In this document: one piece after another, positions 54,400-64,000 of the stretch
Position numbering within the stretch: position 1 is the first letter of the stretch
How the letters are laid out: the number at the start of each line of letters is the position of its first letter
Origin: Acanthaster planci
Taxonomy: Eukaryota > Echinodermata > Asteroidea > Valvatida > Acanthasteridae
Assembly: GCF_001949145.1 (NCBI RefSeq)
Contig: NW_019091373.1
Span: 2,792,673 to 2,856,672, forward strand
Length of the DNA stretch: 64,000 nt
Direction: 5' to 3'
Position numbers and translations under genes: made by a program
Notes under the pieces: model-generated
The model's input: the letters and a program-made list of their open reading frames with translations, nothing else
Databases searched by the model: none
Told to the model about the DNA's origin: nothing

Positions 54400-55215
54400 A
54401 CTATTGCAACAAGGTTGAACATCAGATTATCACCACTGATGACTTTCCAGTTCCACATAGGCGAATACCACCGCATTTATGGGGTGAAATGAGCGATCAC
54501 ATCCGGAAATCCTTAGACCAAGGTATCATTTGAGAGTCATCTAGTCTCTATGCATCACCCGTAGTTCTCGTTCGGAAATCCGATGGGAAACTGAGGCTTT
54601 GTGTCCACTACAGAGGACTGAATGCTAAGACACACAAAGATGCATACTCTCTTCCCTGCATTATAGACGAGGCTCTAAATGCACTCAGTGGAGCCAAACA
54701 TTTTTGCAGCCTCGACCTTGCCCATGGATTCTACCAAATTCCAGTAGAAGAGCGAGACATAGAGAAGACCGCATTCCGCGTTGGTACCGGCGGCCTGTAT
54801 GAATTCACACGTATGCCATTTGGCCTATGTAACGCCCCTGCACATCTATGTGGCTCATGGACATAGAATTGGAGATAAGAATTTCCAGTTGCTGATAGTT
54901 TACTTGGATGACATTGTTGGGTTTGGTCAGTCATTTGATGAGACTCTCCAACGTCTCCCGATGGTGCTCAGTCATCTCCATGAGTTTGGGCTGAAAGTCA
55001 AGCCCGAGAAGTGCCACTGGTTTGATGAGAGGTTGAAGTATTTGGGACATGAGATGTCAGCGGATGGAATCGCTCCTGATCGTGGGAAGATCAGTGTCGT
55101 AGCTGAATGGAAGAAGTCACGGAACGAAGCAGAACTGCAAAGCTTCTATGGCCTGGCAAGTTACTATCGGCGGTTCGTGCCAGGCTTTGCGAAGGTGGCA
55201 GCCCCTAAATCTTAA
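54400..55215 (+). pseudogene. Reverse transcriptase of gypsy element 3
   Basis: In order: HRRIPPHLWGEMSDHIRKSL, YASPVVLVRKSDGKLRLCV, KHFCSLDLAHGFYQIPVEE (first catalytic Asp), FTRMPFGLCNAP, then after indels near 54840-54890 LLIVYLDDIVGFGQSFDETL with the YLDD motif, and GLKVKPEKCHWF and SYYRRFVPGFAKVA. A TGA at 54531 breaks the fingers region. Confidence 0.94.
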
Positions 55216-55760
55216 CAGGAAGAAAGGCAAGAAAGCTGCTTCTCCAATGGTTCCGGTATGCGAAGCCTGGAATGAAGCTTTCGACGCCTCTGTCAACCAG
55301 CTGAAGTCACTTCTGACATCTGCCCCCTGTTAGGTTATCCAGATTTCAAACTCCCATTCACCCACGAAGTAGATGCTAATCAACTTGGTCTCAGGGCTGT
55401 CCTGTCCTAACAGCAAGGCAACTGTCGTGTTGTTTTTGCGTACGCAAGTAGAGGCCTTCGTTGGAACGAGAATAATATGGACAACTACAGCAGAATGAAG
55501 TTGGAGCCGTTGGCACTATGATGGGCTATAGCGGTGAAGTTCTGAGACATTCTGTTAGGTGTAGACTTTGTTGTCTATACGGATAAAAACCCGTTGAGTT
55601 ACCTTCAGATCAGTTTCAAGCTTGGTGCGATCGAGACAAGGTGGGCAGCAGAGTTAGCACAGTTCCGATTGACCATAAAGTACAAGCTTGGGAATACCAA
55701 CACGAATGCTGACCTGACGCTTTCAGCAGGAAAACCACTCAAAGCGAAGATCAGCAAATT
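55216..55760 (+). pseudogene. RNase H of gypsy element 3
   Basis: Recognisable pieces are FKLPFTHEVDANQLGLRAVL (55346-55405; DAS reads DAN), VVFAYASRGLRWNENN, then FVVYTDKNPLSYLQ (55567-55610) and LTIKYKLGNTNTNADLTLSA, the usual end. Four internal stops are visible. Confidence 0.88.
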
Positions 55761-56039
55761 ACCTACTGTGAAGAGGCCTTTTCTTCAGCTGACATATCCA
55801 CCCCCCATCCCACAGCGGTTGTTTCCCAAGTAAGAGGTACTCTGGCTGAGGCTGGATTGAACGAACTCCGCATTAGACCAATCATGATGTCCCCCACTGC
55901 AATGTCCACCTTTCGGTCCATCTCTTCCGATAAAATTGCTTCGCTCCACCGTGGCGACAAGCAAACATCAGCAAGCTCATGAAGGAGAACAAAAGTCAGC
56001 ACGGAAGTTTTTAAACTTTTGGGACAAGCTGGAGGCAAG

Positions 56040-57150
56040 GGGCAACATGCTCTATAAGAAGACTGTGATCGTGGGCAGCGAAGTCACACAACTTTTCCTT
56101 ACCCTGCCTTGAGGGAGCAGGTTCTCAGGGCTGTTCATGACCAGTTAGGACACCAGGGAGTAGAGAGAACCCTCGCACTGACGCGCAGTAGATGTTTTTG
56201 GCCTGGAATGATAAACGATATTGAGGAATACTTCCAGAAATGTACATTAGCCAAAGCAAGGAAGAAGCTCCATCCATCCATGGGCTCCACCATTGCCAAA
56301 AGACCGCTTGAAGTTCTTGCTATGGACTTCATAGACATTGAGCCGGGCACTTACAATGTAGAGAATGTGTTGGTGCTCACTGATGTGTTCACTAAGTTCA
56401 CACAAGCCATACACCATGCAAAGACGAGAAGACAAGGACTGTGGCTCGTGATTGGTCCGGGATCGGTGCGTACTTTTGGGGTACCTCTCAGACTCCATAG
56501 TGACCAAGGTTGAAACTTGGAGAGTAAGGTCATAAGCGAACTCTGTGAGATGTATCACCAAGAGCAGGACAACGTCTTGCCACCCTGAAGGAAACGGCCA
56601 GTGCGAACACTTCAATCGTACCATGCACAGTCGCCTTCGCACAATTCCACCAGACTTGAAACTCAAGTGGACAGAACACCTTCCAGAGCTAATTTATGCG
56701 TACAATGCTACACCCCACTCCTCCACAGGCTACTCACCCTACACCTCTTCTTTGGACTAGAGCAAAGATTACCAGCAGATCATCTACTTTGGTTCCAGGC
56801 AGAAGGGAGTGGCGAACCAGAGGTTGACCAATGGGTGGCTAATCACAGCCGGCGGATGAAGCAAGCCTTCGAAAGAGCTTCAGGCACTACCGAGATAGAG
56901 GCCCTCAGGAGACAAAGACAGCACGAGGAGACAGCACAGGATCTTCCCAATGGGGCCAAGGGCTTCATTTGGAATCATAATGTACGAGGCAGGAATAAAA
57001 TACAAGACATGTAGGACGGCCAGCCTCACGAGGTTGTTGGGAGGCCAAACCCAATTGAGCATGTCTACATCGTCACTCCACTTGACGGAGAGGGAATAGA
57101 GAAGACCCTTGCCGGAGGGACTTGCTGGACGCAGGGCCTAGGTAATTAAT
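56040..57150 (+). pseudogene. Integrase of gypsy element 3
   Basis: HDQLGHQGVERTLAL and CFWPGMINDIEEYFQKC form the HHCC finger, with one Cys of the CC pair altered. The core has LAMDFIDIEPG (first Asp), RLHSDQG (second Asp, followed by a TGA at 56510) and [13 protein letters not shown] (Glu, another frame). FNATPHSS-type sequence ([16 protein letters not shown]) follows. The C-terminus includes NPIEHVYIVTPLDGEG in another frame near 57050. Confidence 0.92.
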
Positions 57151-57264
57151 GAGGGTGAGACACCAGATGTGCATCATCAGGCAGCTCTTCAAGTTTCGGT
57201 AACACGTAGGGATGAAAAGAAGAGGTGGAGAATGATTTAGTCATCATTGAGAAACAAGATATAG

Positions 57265-57365
57265 CAACGGGAAAACCCACTGCTTCTCACAAAGCAGGGG
57301 AGCACCAACCAGTACCAGAAGGAAGAACCTGCTTCTTCTCACAAAGCAGGGGAACATCAGCATTC
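57265..57365. repeat. Short direct duplication of about 50 bp
   Basis: TGCTTCTCACAAAGCAGGGG at about 57280 recurs with small changes at about 57331, both followed by AGCACCA/AACATCA. It sits between integrase and the 3' LTR and shares the AAAGCAGGGGAG word with the polypurine tract. Confidence 0.7.
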
Positions 57366-57790
57366 TGCATTGTATCCCCAATGCAGTCTAATGTTACCAC
57401 CGGCTCTTAAGTCCACACATTGGAATTTGAGGATATTCCAGCAGAATAAGTCTTTGACAATGGTGTACCCAGCAAGGAGATGCAGACCAACACCCGTCAC
57501 TCTATTCGTGCCGGAGCGGGCTGCCACAGTAATCCCTACCATCTTCCAAAGTCTACTATCCAGTCCGAGACTCCAGCCACACAACTAGTTCATGGTGTCG
57601 ATGTACAAGTTCTCAGTGGCAGATATTAGCAGAACTCAGCTACTTCTTGCCCAAATGTTGGCAGGAGTCCAACCAAGATGACCCTTTTGTAGATTTAGTT
57701 AGTAGCTGTAGATCAATTCGGTTATTTCTTTATTTTTAGTTCTAGATTCGATGTGTAATTTTTGAAGTTGTCGAGCTAGACGCCAACCCT

Positions 57791-58230
57791 AAAGCAGGGG
57801 AGTATGTGACAGGTCATTTGCATGTCTCCTCTGTGTGGCGCCCTCGCTTGCCCCTATGTGCTTATCTCTAAACCACACTGTTCAACTCTGCCAGAGTCAA
57901 CACCTACCCCATTGTGTGCTTGCTAATTAACAAACTTAGGTTTTTAGATCGCCTTGACCACTCCACATTTGCTTGGGTAGGGCTTTTTTTGTAGCGACTC
58001 GCCATAATAAAGAACTGGGCAGCCAAATGTACACCATCCTTGCAGGCTACATTTTTAGCAAGTCGAAAATTGCACCTTTTTTCACCAAAGACTTTGTTTT
58101 TGTCAAGGCACCATTTCAAAATTCCTATTGGATAGGTGTCCGACAGAACGGTCTGACTGATACATTTATTATCAGTTCGCTATCAGGTGAAGTGTTCTCA
58201 AGTGGCCAATTCTAACTGATAAATGTTTTT
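57791..58230 (+). repeat. Polypurine tract and presumptive 3' LTR of gypsy element 3
   Basis: AAAGCAGGGGAG (57791-57802) precedes TATGTGACAGGTCATTTGC. The LTR probably begins at the TG at 57805. GGCGCCCTCGCTTG follows within 50 bp. There is no second copy, so the right end is a guess. Confidence 0.5.
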
Positions 58231-59425
58231 TGTTTTGACTAATACGTTGCATTACTCCTAAGGCTGTATGGTTTCAGTGGAGCAACACCCCCACAATTAT
58301 TCACCCAATACAAGTCACTGTTGATGGATATCCCATGTGTGGCTCGCATTACTTTATGACCCTCTTTCCCTGTTCTCTGTTCTCCACGAGTATTCCTCGA
58401 TGACTTTATTCTACAATAGCCTTTGTTGTGAAGCCCAAAGCCTGTTACTCTTTACAATTAGTTTTAAGGTCAGAGTCAAGTGCTGGAAGGAATTAAATTT
58501 AATGTGATATTGAAAACAAATCAAAATATGCTTTAGTTGTTCAACAACTTCCACTTGATAATTCCAACGGCATAAACTTCTCAAGAAATTATTTTGGAAC
58601 ATCAGATTTTCTTTTTCCCCTAATGTGTGAGGTTACGTAGTTATTAAATACATATACTGTGGCATGTTCATATGGGTTGCAGATATGTGCAATGGATCGA
58701 TATCAACATTGGTTGTTCTCAATTTTAATTCAATTGAAATGGCAGCACAAAAAAAACAAGAGAGGGAAAATACAAAATTTTATTATTGAAGGATTATGCG
58801 TATTTCCATAAAGAATGGAGTATACAGTCTACTGCAAATACGTTATAGTACTGCACAAGTTCACATATGCATATAATAAAATTTTTAATTAACATACAAA
58901 ATAAAGATCAATTACAATTTATGGGTATAAATTTCTATTTTGGAAGCTTTCAATATCCCCAGAAATGACTGTGACGGTAACCAAAGTGCCTATAAATTTT
59001 AATGGCCATGTACATAAAAAAAATGCTAAATGCTGTAAGTGTAGATGGTGCGTAAGTACAAAAAGTCAGTTTTGCCAAACTCACTTGGGGAAACATTTAT
59101 CAAGAAATGTCCTCAAAGAGTGGTCGAATAAGTGATAACTTCCATTTTTTAAAATTAATTTTTGGATTTTTACCCTGCCCAACGTGTATTTTAAACTGTA
59201 TACAGTATGCCCCTGAATACACGTCGGACAGGGCAAAATTCCCAAAATTAATTTACATCGCCCCGGCGCAAATCCATCTTTGAAACGGTGTATGTTGAGA
59301 AGGTCAATACCCCCTGAATTCTGCCACACATCCACCATGTGTCACTAAAGGTCATTGTTATATTCTTCCCCGTTCAGCTTACTCCGGTCTAGCGCCCTCT
59401 CGTGTTTTCCCTAGTTGTTCTGCCA
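58231..59425. other. Region without recognised gene
   Basis: AT-rich, with only short chance frames (58411-58602 and 59081-59338). No motif, repeat or RNA gene was recognised. Confidence 0.45.
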
Positions 59426-60010
59426 ATTTTGATTTTTACACTGCCATTCTTGCCAAAGTTCTACCGTTATATCAGGTAAATCTTTGACTACAACACTTCT
59501 TTTTCTTGTTATGTGCAAAGTTTCAATTCGATGAGATATGTACTTCAGGAGATAGAGGGCTGAATTTTTAAGGTCAAAGGACTTGTCACTCGGTGATGAC
59601 ATCATCAAATGAGATCAATAGTCGTCTAAATCACTTCCTTTCCAAGACATCAGCAAGCAAGGTTTGAACCTAAATGGAGTTATGCTTCAGGAGGTGTAGA
59701 GTTTTAAGTAATGCACCTTTAATGTCACATGACTTGTCACAAGATGACGTCATCATCACATCAAGTCCATTTTTAAAGCACTCCCCTTAGTGTTATCTTT
59801 ACATCAAGGTTTTCTCTTTGTGTAACTTTGAGGAAGAACAAAGATCGCTAAGTTACCAAAATTGTGCCTTGGAAACGTGTACAAAGTCAATGGGCTGAAA
59901 TAAATATTAAAAATTCAAAAAAAAAAATCACTTGATGACGTCATCATGAAGTCATTGTGCTATGCACATCTTTACACGTTGATGTAAGTTTGATGAAGAT
60001 CCAAAGTTGC
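59426..60010. repeat. Decayed tandem repeat with TGATGACGTCATCA palindromes
   Basis: Three diverged units of about 160-190 bp each contain a CTTGTCAC...GATGAC(A/G)TCATCA word (59580, 59737, 59933) followed by a CA(A/T)GTC(C/A/T)...CTTTACA and a GAGTTATGCTTCAGGAG-like block. The family looks related to 34926-35290. TGACGTCA is also the CREB-type site, but the repeat explains its presence. Confidence 0.55.
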
Positions 60011-61110
60011 ATGAATGACCAATGTCGATAGTGAAAGAAATGTACACAAAACAAATGGGCTTTTGGTCAGAAGAGGAAGAAGAAGGAAAAAAGAAAAAAC
60101 AGAAAAGAACTCATGCCTTTTTCAGAAAATTGGGGTTGGAGAAACAGTTGTTAACAAATCGTAACAGAAATACAATCAAACCACAAATAGGCACATTTCA
60201 GCATAAGAGGGCGCACATCAAAGTCTGCTCCCAGGCTCGTCATACTCCCTCTCTCCTAACTTTCTATGATATCCGACCAAGAGCGATGTTGTTTACATGC
60301 ACATGCTGTGTATTGATTGCAAAATGGGGGGTGTCTGCAGAAGAAAAAAATCCAACTTAGTGTTCCTGAATATAAAAACAATGTGAAAATCCTGTAATTG
60401 TCTGTTAAAGAGTTGTGGAACGTTTTGGACTGTGACAGTAAGGAGTGCTGTGTTGCCGATAAGTGTAGTCAGTATCTAAATCAACATAAGCTAATAATAT
60501 TGCAAATGCAAATGTCGAGAAGATTTGGCTTGCACCAATATGCAGATTCACTCAGCTCAACACCACGAAATTCATAGGAAAAGAGTTGGGTGTGAGCAAG
60601 AGGTACAACTAGGGAATGCGGATGTTACAGAGAGCAAGGAAAAATGTACGTGGGGATGTCTGGATGTCTTTCATTTCAAGGCTCAACTCTTAAATGATTT
60701 TGCTGTAAAATTTGACAGTATGGTGGATGGAGGCTTTGCCGACTATACAATTCAGATTTAAATTCAGATAGACTACCACACCTACCAACAGGACCAAATA
60801 CCATACCAACTCGTTACGGTCACGTTCTTATCAGACTTGCCTCAAACATGTTGTTCAAGGACAACTCTGTAACTGAAGTCATGTCTGTCCCAACATTCCC
60901 ACTCATGTGCGTCCCGATATTGCCAATGTAGTATACATTTTCTGTCATGTTTTAACAAATGTTGCCCAGACTTAATTATAAATATTTCCTGTTTATCTTT
61001 TTATTGGTTTTGTCAAATTCCTGCCTAGATGAATGACCCTCATCTGGTACAACCCCATCCTGAGCCATTCATGTCTTGCTTCCACTCCGTATCAATGTGG
61101 GGCAAGAAAG
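60011..61110. other. Region without recognised gene
   Basis: The frames 60022-60360 (with a Glu/Lys-rich patch from A-rich DNA) and 60525-60761 show no domain. Nothing else is seen. Confidence 0.4.
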
Positions 61111-61885
61111 AATGCTTACTCCATAGATAACCGTCACTATGTGGACTCCATAGATTACCATCACTATGGCGACTCCATAGATTACCGTCACTATGGGGGC
61201 CCAAGTGTATCAGCATGAGAATGTAGATAAATGCATCACTCCATAGATTGCCGTCAGTATCCGGACTCCATAGATAACCGTCACTACGGGGACTCCGTAT
61301 ATTACCATCACTATGGGGACTGCATAGATTACCGTCATTAAGGGGACTGCAAAGATTACCGTCATTAAGGGGACTGCGTAGATTGCCGGTACTATTGGAC
61401 CCCAGTGTGTAAGCATGAGAATGTAGATACACACATCATTCCATAGATTAGAGTCACTGTGGCGACTCCATAGATTACCGTCACTATTTGGAACCAAGTA
61501 TTTAAGAATACGATTGTAGGTAAATATATGCCACTCCTTAGATTACCGTCACTATTGGGAGCCAAACGTATAAGCATAAGAATGTACATAAACACATCGC
61601 TCCATAGATTACCGTCACTATGCTTACTCCATTGATTACCGTCACTGTCGGGACTTCATAGATTTCCGTGACTATAGGGAATCCATATACTGCTGCCACT
61701 ATGGAGACTCCAGTGTACAAGTATAAGAATGTAGATAAATACATTCCTTCAAAGATTAATGTCACTATGGGGACTCCGTAGATTTTTGTCACTAAGGTTA
61801 CTCCAAAGATTACCGTCATAATGGGCACCAAAACCCCACGAGAATGTACATGTACATGTAGATACATACATCACTCCATATGTGG
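61111..61885. repeat. Hierarchical 27-bp minisatellite
   Basis: The 27-bp unit is ACTCCATAGATTACCGTCAC followed by TATGGGG. Runs of about 3, 6, 2, 1, 4 and 3 units are separated by six copies of a 35-bp spacer around AAGCATGAGAATGTAGATAA (61202, 61403, 61496, 61564, 61711 and about 61832). Because 27 is a multiple of three, minus-strand frames stay open with a 9-residue period (TVIYGVPIV). I do not regard them as genes. Confidence 0.93.
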
Positions 61886-61912
61886 CGGGCGCGCCCCCAT
61901 TCGGGGGCTATT
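61883..61912. other. GC-rich hairpin at the end of the minisatellite
   Basis: GGCGGGCGCGCCCCCATTCG and the following GGGGGC can fold as GCCCCC-ATTC-GGGGGC at about 61892-61907, followed by CTATTTAA. It may be an LTR or promoter fragment of an unknown element. Confidence 0.35.
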
Positions 61913-62921
61913 TAACAGGGTTCTTTGTTCAGTACTCTGATGAGGCGTGGAGAGTCACGTTTCCATACACGAGGCAGGCGGGCGATGTTTTTTTATTCCA
62001 ATCACACAAGCATAAAGAGAAAAAGGAAAAATATCAGAAATTAGCCACTTAATATTTAAAATAAGTACAGTCATGTTACCCAAACATAAATAAATTGGCA
62101 AAGAGTACGACCCTAAGCTGACTACCATGAGGGACAATGGTGTCACAACTGGGAAACCTCAGGAGATTCATGGATGAACATGTGTCGTTATATGTGGTGC
62201 AGTGATAAGCAGATGACGCAAGGACTGGGAAGCAAGTCTAGTGTTTGCACAGCAGTAATAAACATTCGTAACTGTGTCATCCACATTCCAGCAAACCGTA
62301 TATAAATTGACATTATTCCAGATGAATACCTATTGATAAGACAATGCATTTTGAGTTGATACACTGTACTTTTCATCTACTTGCAGTAATTTATAAATAA
62401 AATCTGCGAGCACACTCGATCACATGCAACAAAATTTAAGGCCTAAACACAGTACAAATTGTCACTGACTTTACAAAAAATATACGTTGGGTAAGGGCAA
62501 AACCTGGTATATATAATTATCCGTCAAGTCTGTTTGTGGCACTATTTCCATAGGTTTTAGGTTGGATCATCATAATCACTTCTCTCCCAATCATGTCTAA
62601 GTGTTCCAAAAAAGTGATTTACAAGTCCTAGCTTTGAGACATGTGTTACTTGATTTTTTGTTGATTTTCCTTCTCTACCTGTTTTTCCTTTTAAATTAAT
62701 CTAGATCTAACAGTTCTACATGTACATATAAATGTTTTAAACTTGATCTCCCCTCAAATGCCCTTCTACAAAATCAGCCACGCAGTATTAGCAATGAGGC
62801 TTATAGTACGGGAAACTTAATGATGTCTTTTGTCCTACGTGACAAATTACTGGTCACAACTATAGAACTGTTTTTTAAAGTTGATTTTCCATTCTCTTGA
62901 AGGTGATCCTATCCCAATGCG
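61913..62921. other. Upstream region of ASRGL1 copy 3
   Basis: No gene is seen in 61913-62560. From about 62570 to 62921 the sequence resembles the upstream flank of copy 1 (9890-10273), including AATCATGTCTAAGTGTTC and the CATTCTCTTGAAGGTGATCC block just before the ATG, so the duplicated unit begins at least 350 bp before the start codon. Confidence 0.55.
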
Positions 62922-62946
62922 ATGGCGCCCATACCAACTCTTGTGA
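62917..62946 (+). promoter_or_regulatory. Overlapping upstream ORF at the copy 3 start
   Basis: In copies 1 and 2 the start is ATGATGGCG, both ATGs in frame. In copy 3 it is ATGCGATGGCG, so the first ATG opens a 9-codon frame ending at TGA 62944-62946, overlapping the real start. This could lower translation of copy 3. Whether the 62917 ATG is in the mature mRNA is not known. Confidence 0.5.
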
Positions 62947-63625
62947 TCCATGGTGGCGCTGGGGCATTAAGCCAAAGAGTCTCAGTGGATGTGGATGGGC
63001 TCAAGTCAGGCATTCAGCAAGCAGCTCGGTTGGGATACAGCCATCTCGTTGGGCAGACGTCATCGGCTATTAACGCAGTAGAGGCAGCCGTGTGCTCCTT
63101 GGAAGATAACCTGTTATTTAATGCAGGTGTGTGTGGGTAGCAATCGATGCATCCAAAAAGATATAGATTTTTTTCCGAGCAGCACAGTAGAATAGTCCAT
63201 CACAAGTCTTTCTTGAGTCACCTCGCGTTCTCACAAACCCTCTCAAGTCAAAAACAAACCTTTAGCTTCATCAGCTATTCAGAATTCAAATGAACAGTAT
63301 TCAAGGTATTCATTTTGTCATTGTTCGTCTGCTGTTATTCGTGACCATACTTAGACTTTTAACAAGCTGGCCTTGAGTTTGCTTTGCAACACAAGCAGCT
63401 CCAAGTGGTTTAGGGATTTCAATTTCCGTTTTTCTCTGATGCGGCTGTTTTTAATATACTCCATTTATTAATGTAATTTAAGGGAGAGGATCTGAGCTGA
63501 CATTGGGGGGCACTGTTGAAATGGACGCTATCATCATGGAGGGCCGGGACCTACGAGCTGGGGGTGTGACTTGTGTGCGCAACATCCAGAACCCAGTGAG
63601 CCTTGCGAGATTGGTCATGGAAAAG
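62922..63625 (+). CDS. ASRGL1: Isoaspartyl peptidase/L-asparaginase, tandem copy 3 (partial)
   Basis: Only exons 1 (62922-63126) and 2 (63483-63625) lie in the window. Both have good splice sites and the same phases as copies 1 and 2. They encode 116 residues: VIHGGAG near the N-terminus, FNAGRGS across the junction, then [13 protein letters not shown] and [10 protein letters not shown]. The enzyme activity would be as for copies 1 and 2, but the catalytic Thr exon lies beyond the right edge, so intactness is unknown. Exon 1 differs from the others (SAINAVE for SAIDAVE, EDNLLF for EDNPLF), whereas exon 2 and its flanking intron are nearly identical to copy 1. The in-frame start is the second ATG; an extra base puts the first one, at 62917, out of frame. 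Confidence 0.88.
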
Positions 63626-64000
63626 GTATAGCCTTGTCCGATATTGATACAATGACACAAAATGTTACACACTGTAAAAATGCCCCCTCCAAAAGTCAGT
63701 GATAGACCTCATTGGCATTCCACAACATGGAAGCTACTTTGATCAGGTTCCCTGAAAGTTCAAGTGTACTTATCAAAAGTAAACTGCGAGGATGGTGCTG
63801 GATAACTTGTGACTTGTACATGTACAGCACCTTTCAGCGGTTTGTAAAAGTGGCTCCATACCATGAGGTTTGTCTACTCATAAATGTTAAGGGAACAATT
63901 TAAGGTTGCCCAGGGTTAATCTCAGCTCAGGAAAATGGGTACTTGTAATGCCTGGCGGCTTTAACATATGGGTGTGCTTATTTATGCCTGTACTTGGATA
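63626..64000 (+). other. Intron 2 of copy 3 (incomplete)
   Basis: The first 90 bases match intron 2 of copy 1 almost base for base (AGCCTTGTCCGATATTGATA, TGTTACACACTGTAAAAATG), and weaker similarity continues to the edge. No exon 3 is reached. Confidence 0.8.

Larger units (their letters stand above)
52580..57804 (+). mobile_element. Ty3/gypsy retrotransposon with PNMA-like gag
   Basis: Gag with a zinc knuckle, protease, RT, RNase H and integrase follow in gypsy order over 5.2 kb, ending in a polypurine tract and a presumptive 3' LTR. It belongs to a different family from the elements at 1844 and 36282. Many frameshifts and stops are present. The 5' LTR is not found; the satellite and the broken ORF at 51.6 kb occupy the space where it should be. 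Confidence 0.9.

Noticed and set aside
59730-59760. TGACGTCA as a CREB regulatory site
   Set aside because: The palindrome recurs in each unit of a decayed repeat far from any gene start, so the repeat explains it.
61111-61885. Long minus-strand frames of 95-130 residues with a 9-residue period
   Set aside because: They are open because the 27-bp unit is a multiple of three; several overlapping frames are open at once and no start context or domain supports a gene.
61936-61985. CTGATGAG followed by a CGTG/CACG hairpin, like a hammerhead ribozyme core
   Set aside because: The required GAAA box after stem II is absent (the sequence continues TTTCC) and stems I and III do not form convincingly.

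Overview
The window is nuclear DNA of an animal, most likely a marine invertebrate and perhaps a deuterostome (echinoderm, hemichordate or amphioxus type). This rests on intron-split genes with GT-AG sites, a dense mix of Ty3/gypsy, BEL/Pao and LINE remnants, many small inverted-repeat elements (one with GGGCCCAGTTTCAC ends), and frequent ACATGTACATGTA words. The phylum assignment is inference only. There are no bacterial genes, CRISPR arrays or rRNA genes.

The only host genes I can support are three tandem plus-strand copies of an ASRGL1-like isoaspartyl peptidase/L-asparaginase (Ntn hydrolase). Copy 1 (10274-16444) and copy 2 (21441-29938) are complete six-coding-exon genes with identical intron phases and intact catalytic residues. 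Copy 3 begins at 62922 and runs off the right edge after exon 2. Copies 1 and 2 also share a block after the stop that looks like a spliced 3' UTR exon. Similarity is a mosaic: exon 1 is almost identical in copies 1 and 2, exon 2 is almost identical in copies 1 and 3, and exon 3 has diverged. This suggests gene conversion.

Layout. 1-1843: no recognised gene, one promoter-like patch. 1844-7091: a minus-strand Ty3/gypsy element with both LTRs, lacking the integrase core. 7092-10273: no gene. 10274-16.5 kb: ASRGL1 copy 1. 17.48-19.92 kb: old minus-strand gypsy remnant. 21.4-32 kb: ASRGL1 copy 2, whose third intron has a GGGCCC-ended MITE upstream in intron 2 and a 2.9-kb nest of inverted-repeat elements (A contains B contains C, plus D) absent from the matching copy 1 intron. 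30.5-31.7 kb: two more inverted-repeat elements. 32-36 kb: AT-rich, mainly non-coding, with a 20-bp minisatellite. 36.0-40.7 kb: plus-strand gypsy element with a tRNA-Leu-type primer-binding site. 40.9-48.1 kb: 5'-truncated BEL/Pao element, its RT split by a 1.76-kb TIR element that carries eight copies of a short motif. 48.9-49.6 kb: LINE RT fragment. 50.9-51.5 kb: 150-bp tandem repeat. 51.6-52.3 kb: broken ORF, probably repetitive. 52.6-58 kb: a third gypsy element with a PNMA-like gag. 58-61 kb: no gene. 61.1-61.9 kb: hierarchical 27-bp minisatellite. 62.9 kb to end: ASRGL1 copy 3.

The paralogues were thus pushed apart by transposon accumulation: copies 1 and 2 start 11.2 kb apart, copies 2 and 3 start 41.5 kb apart. 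All retroelement ORFs carry frameshifts or stops, and none looks autonomous.
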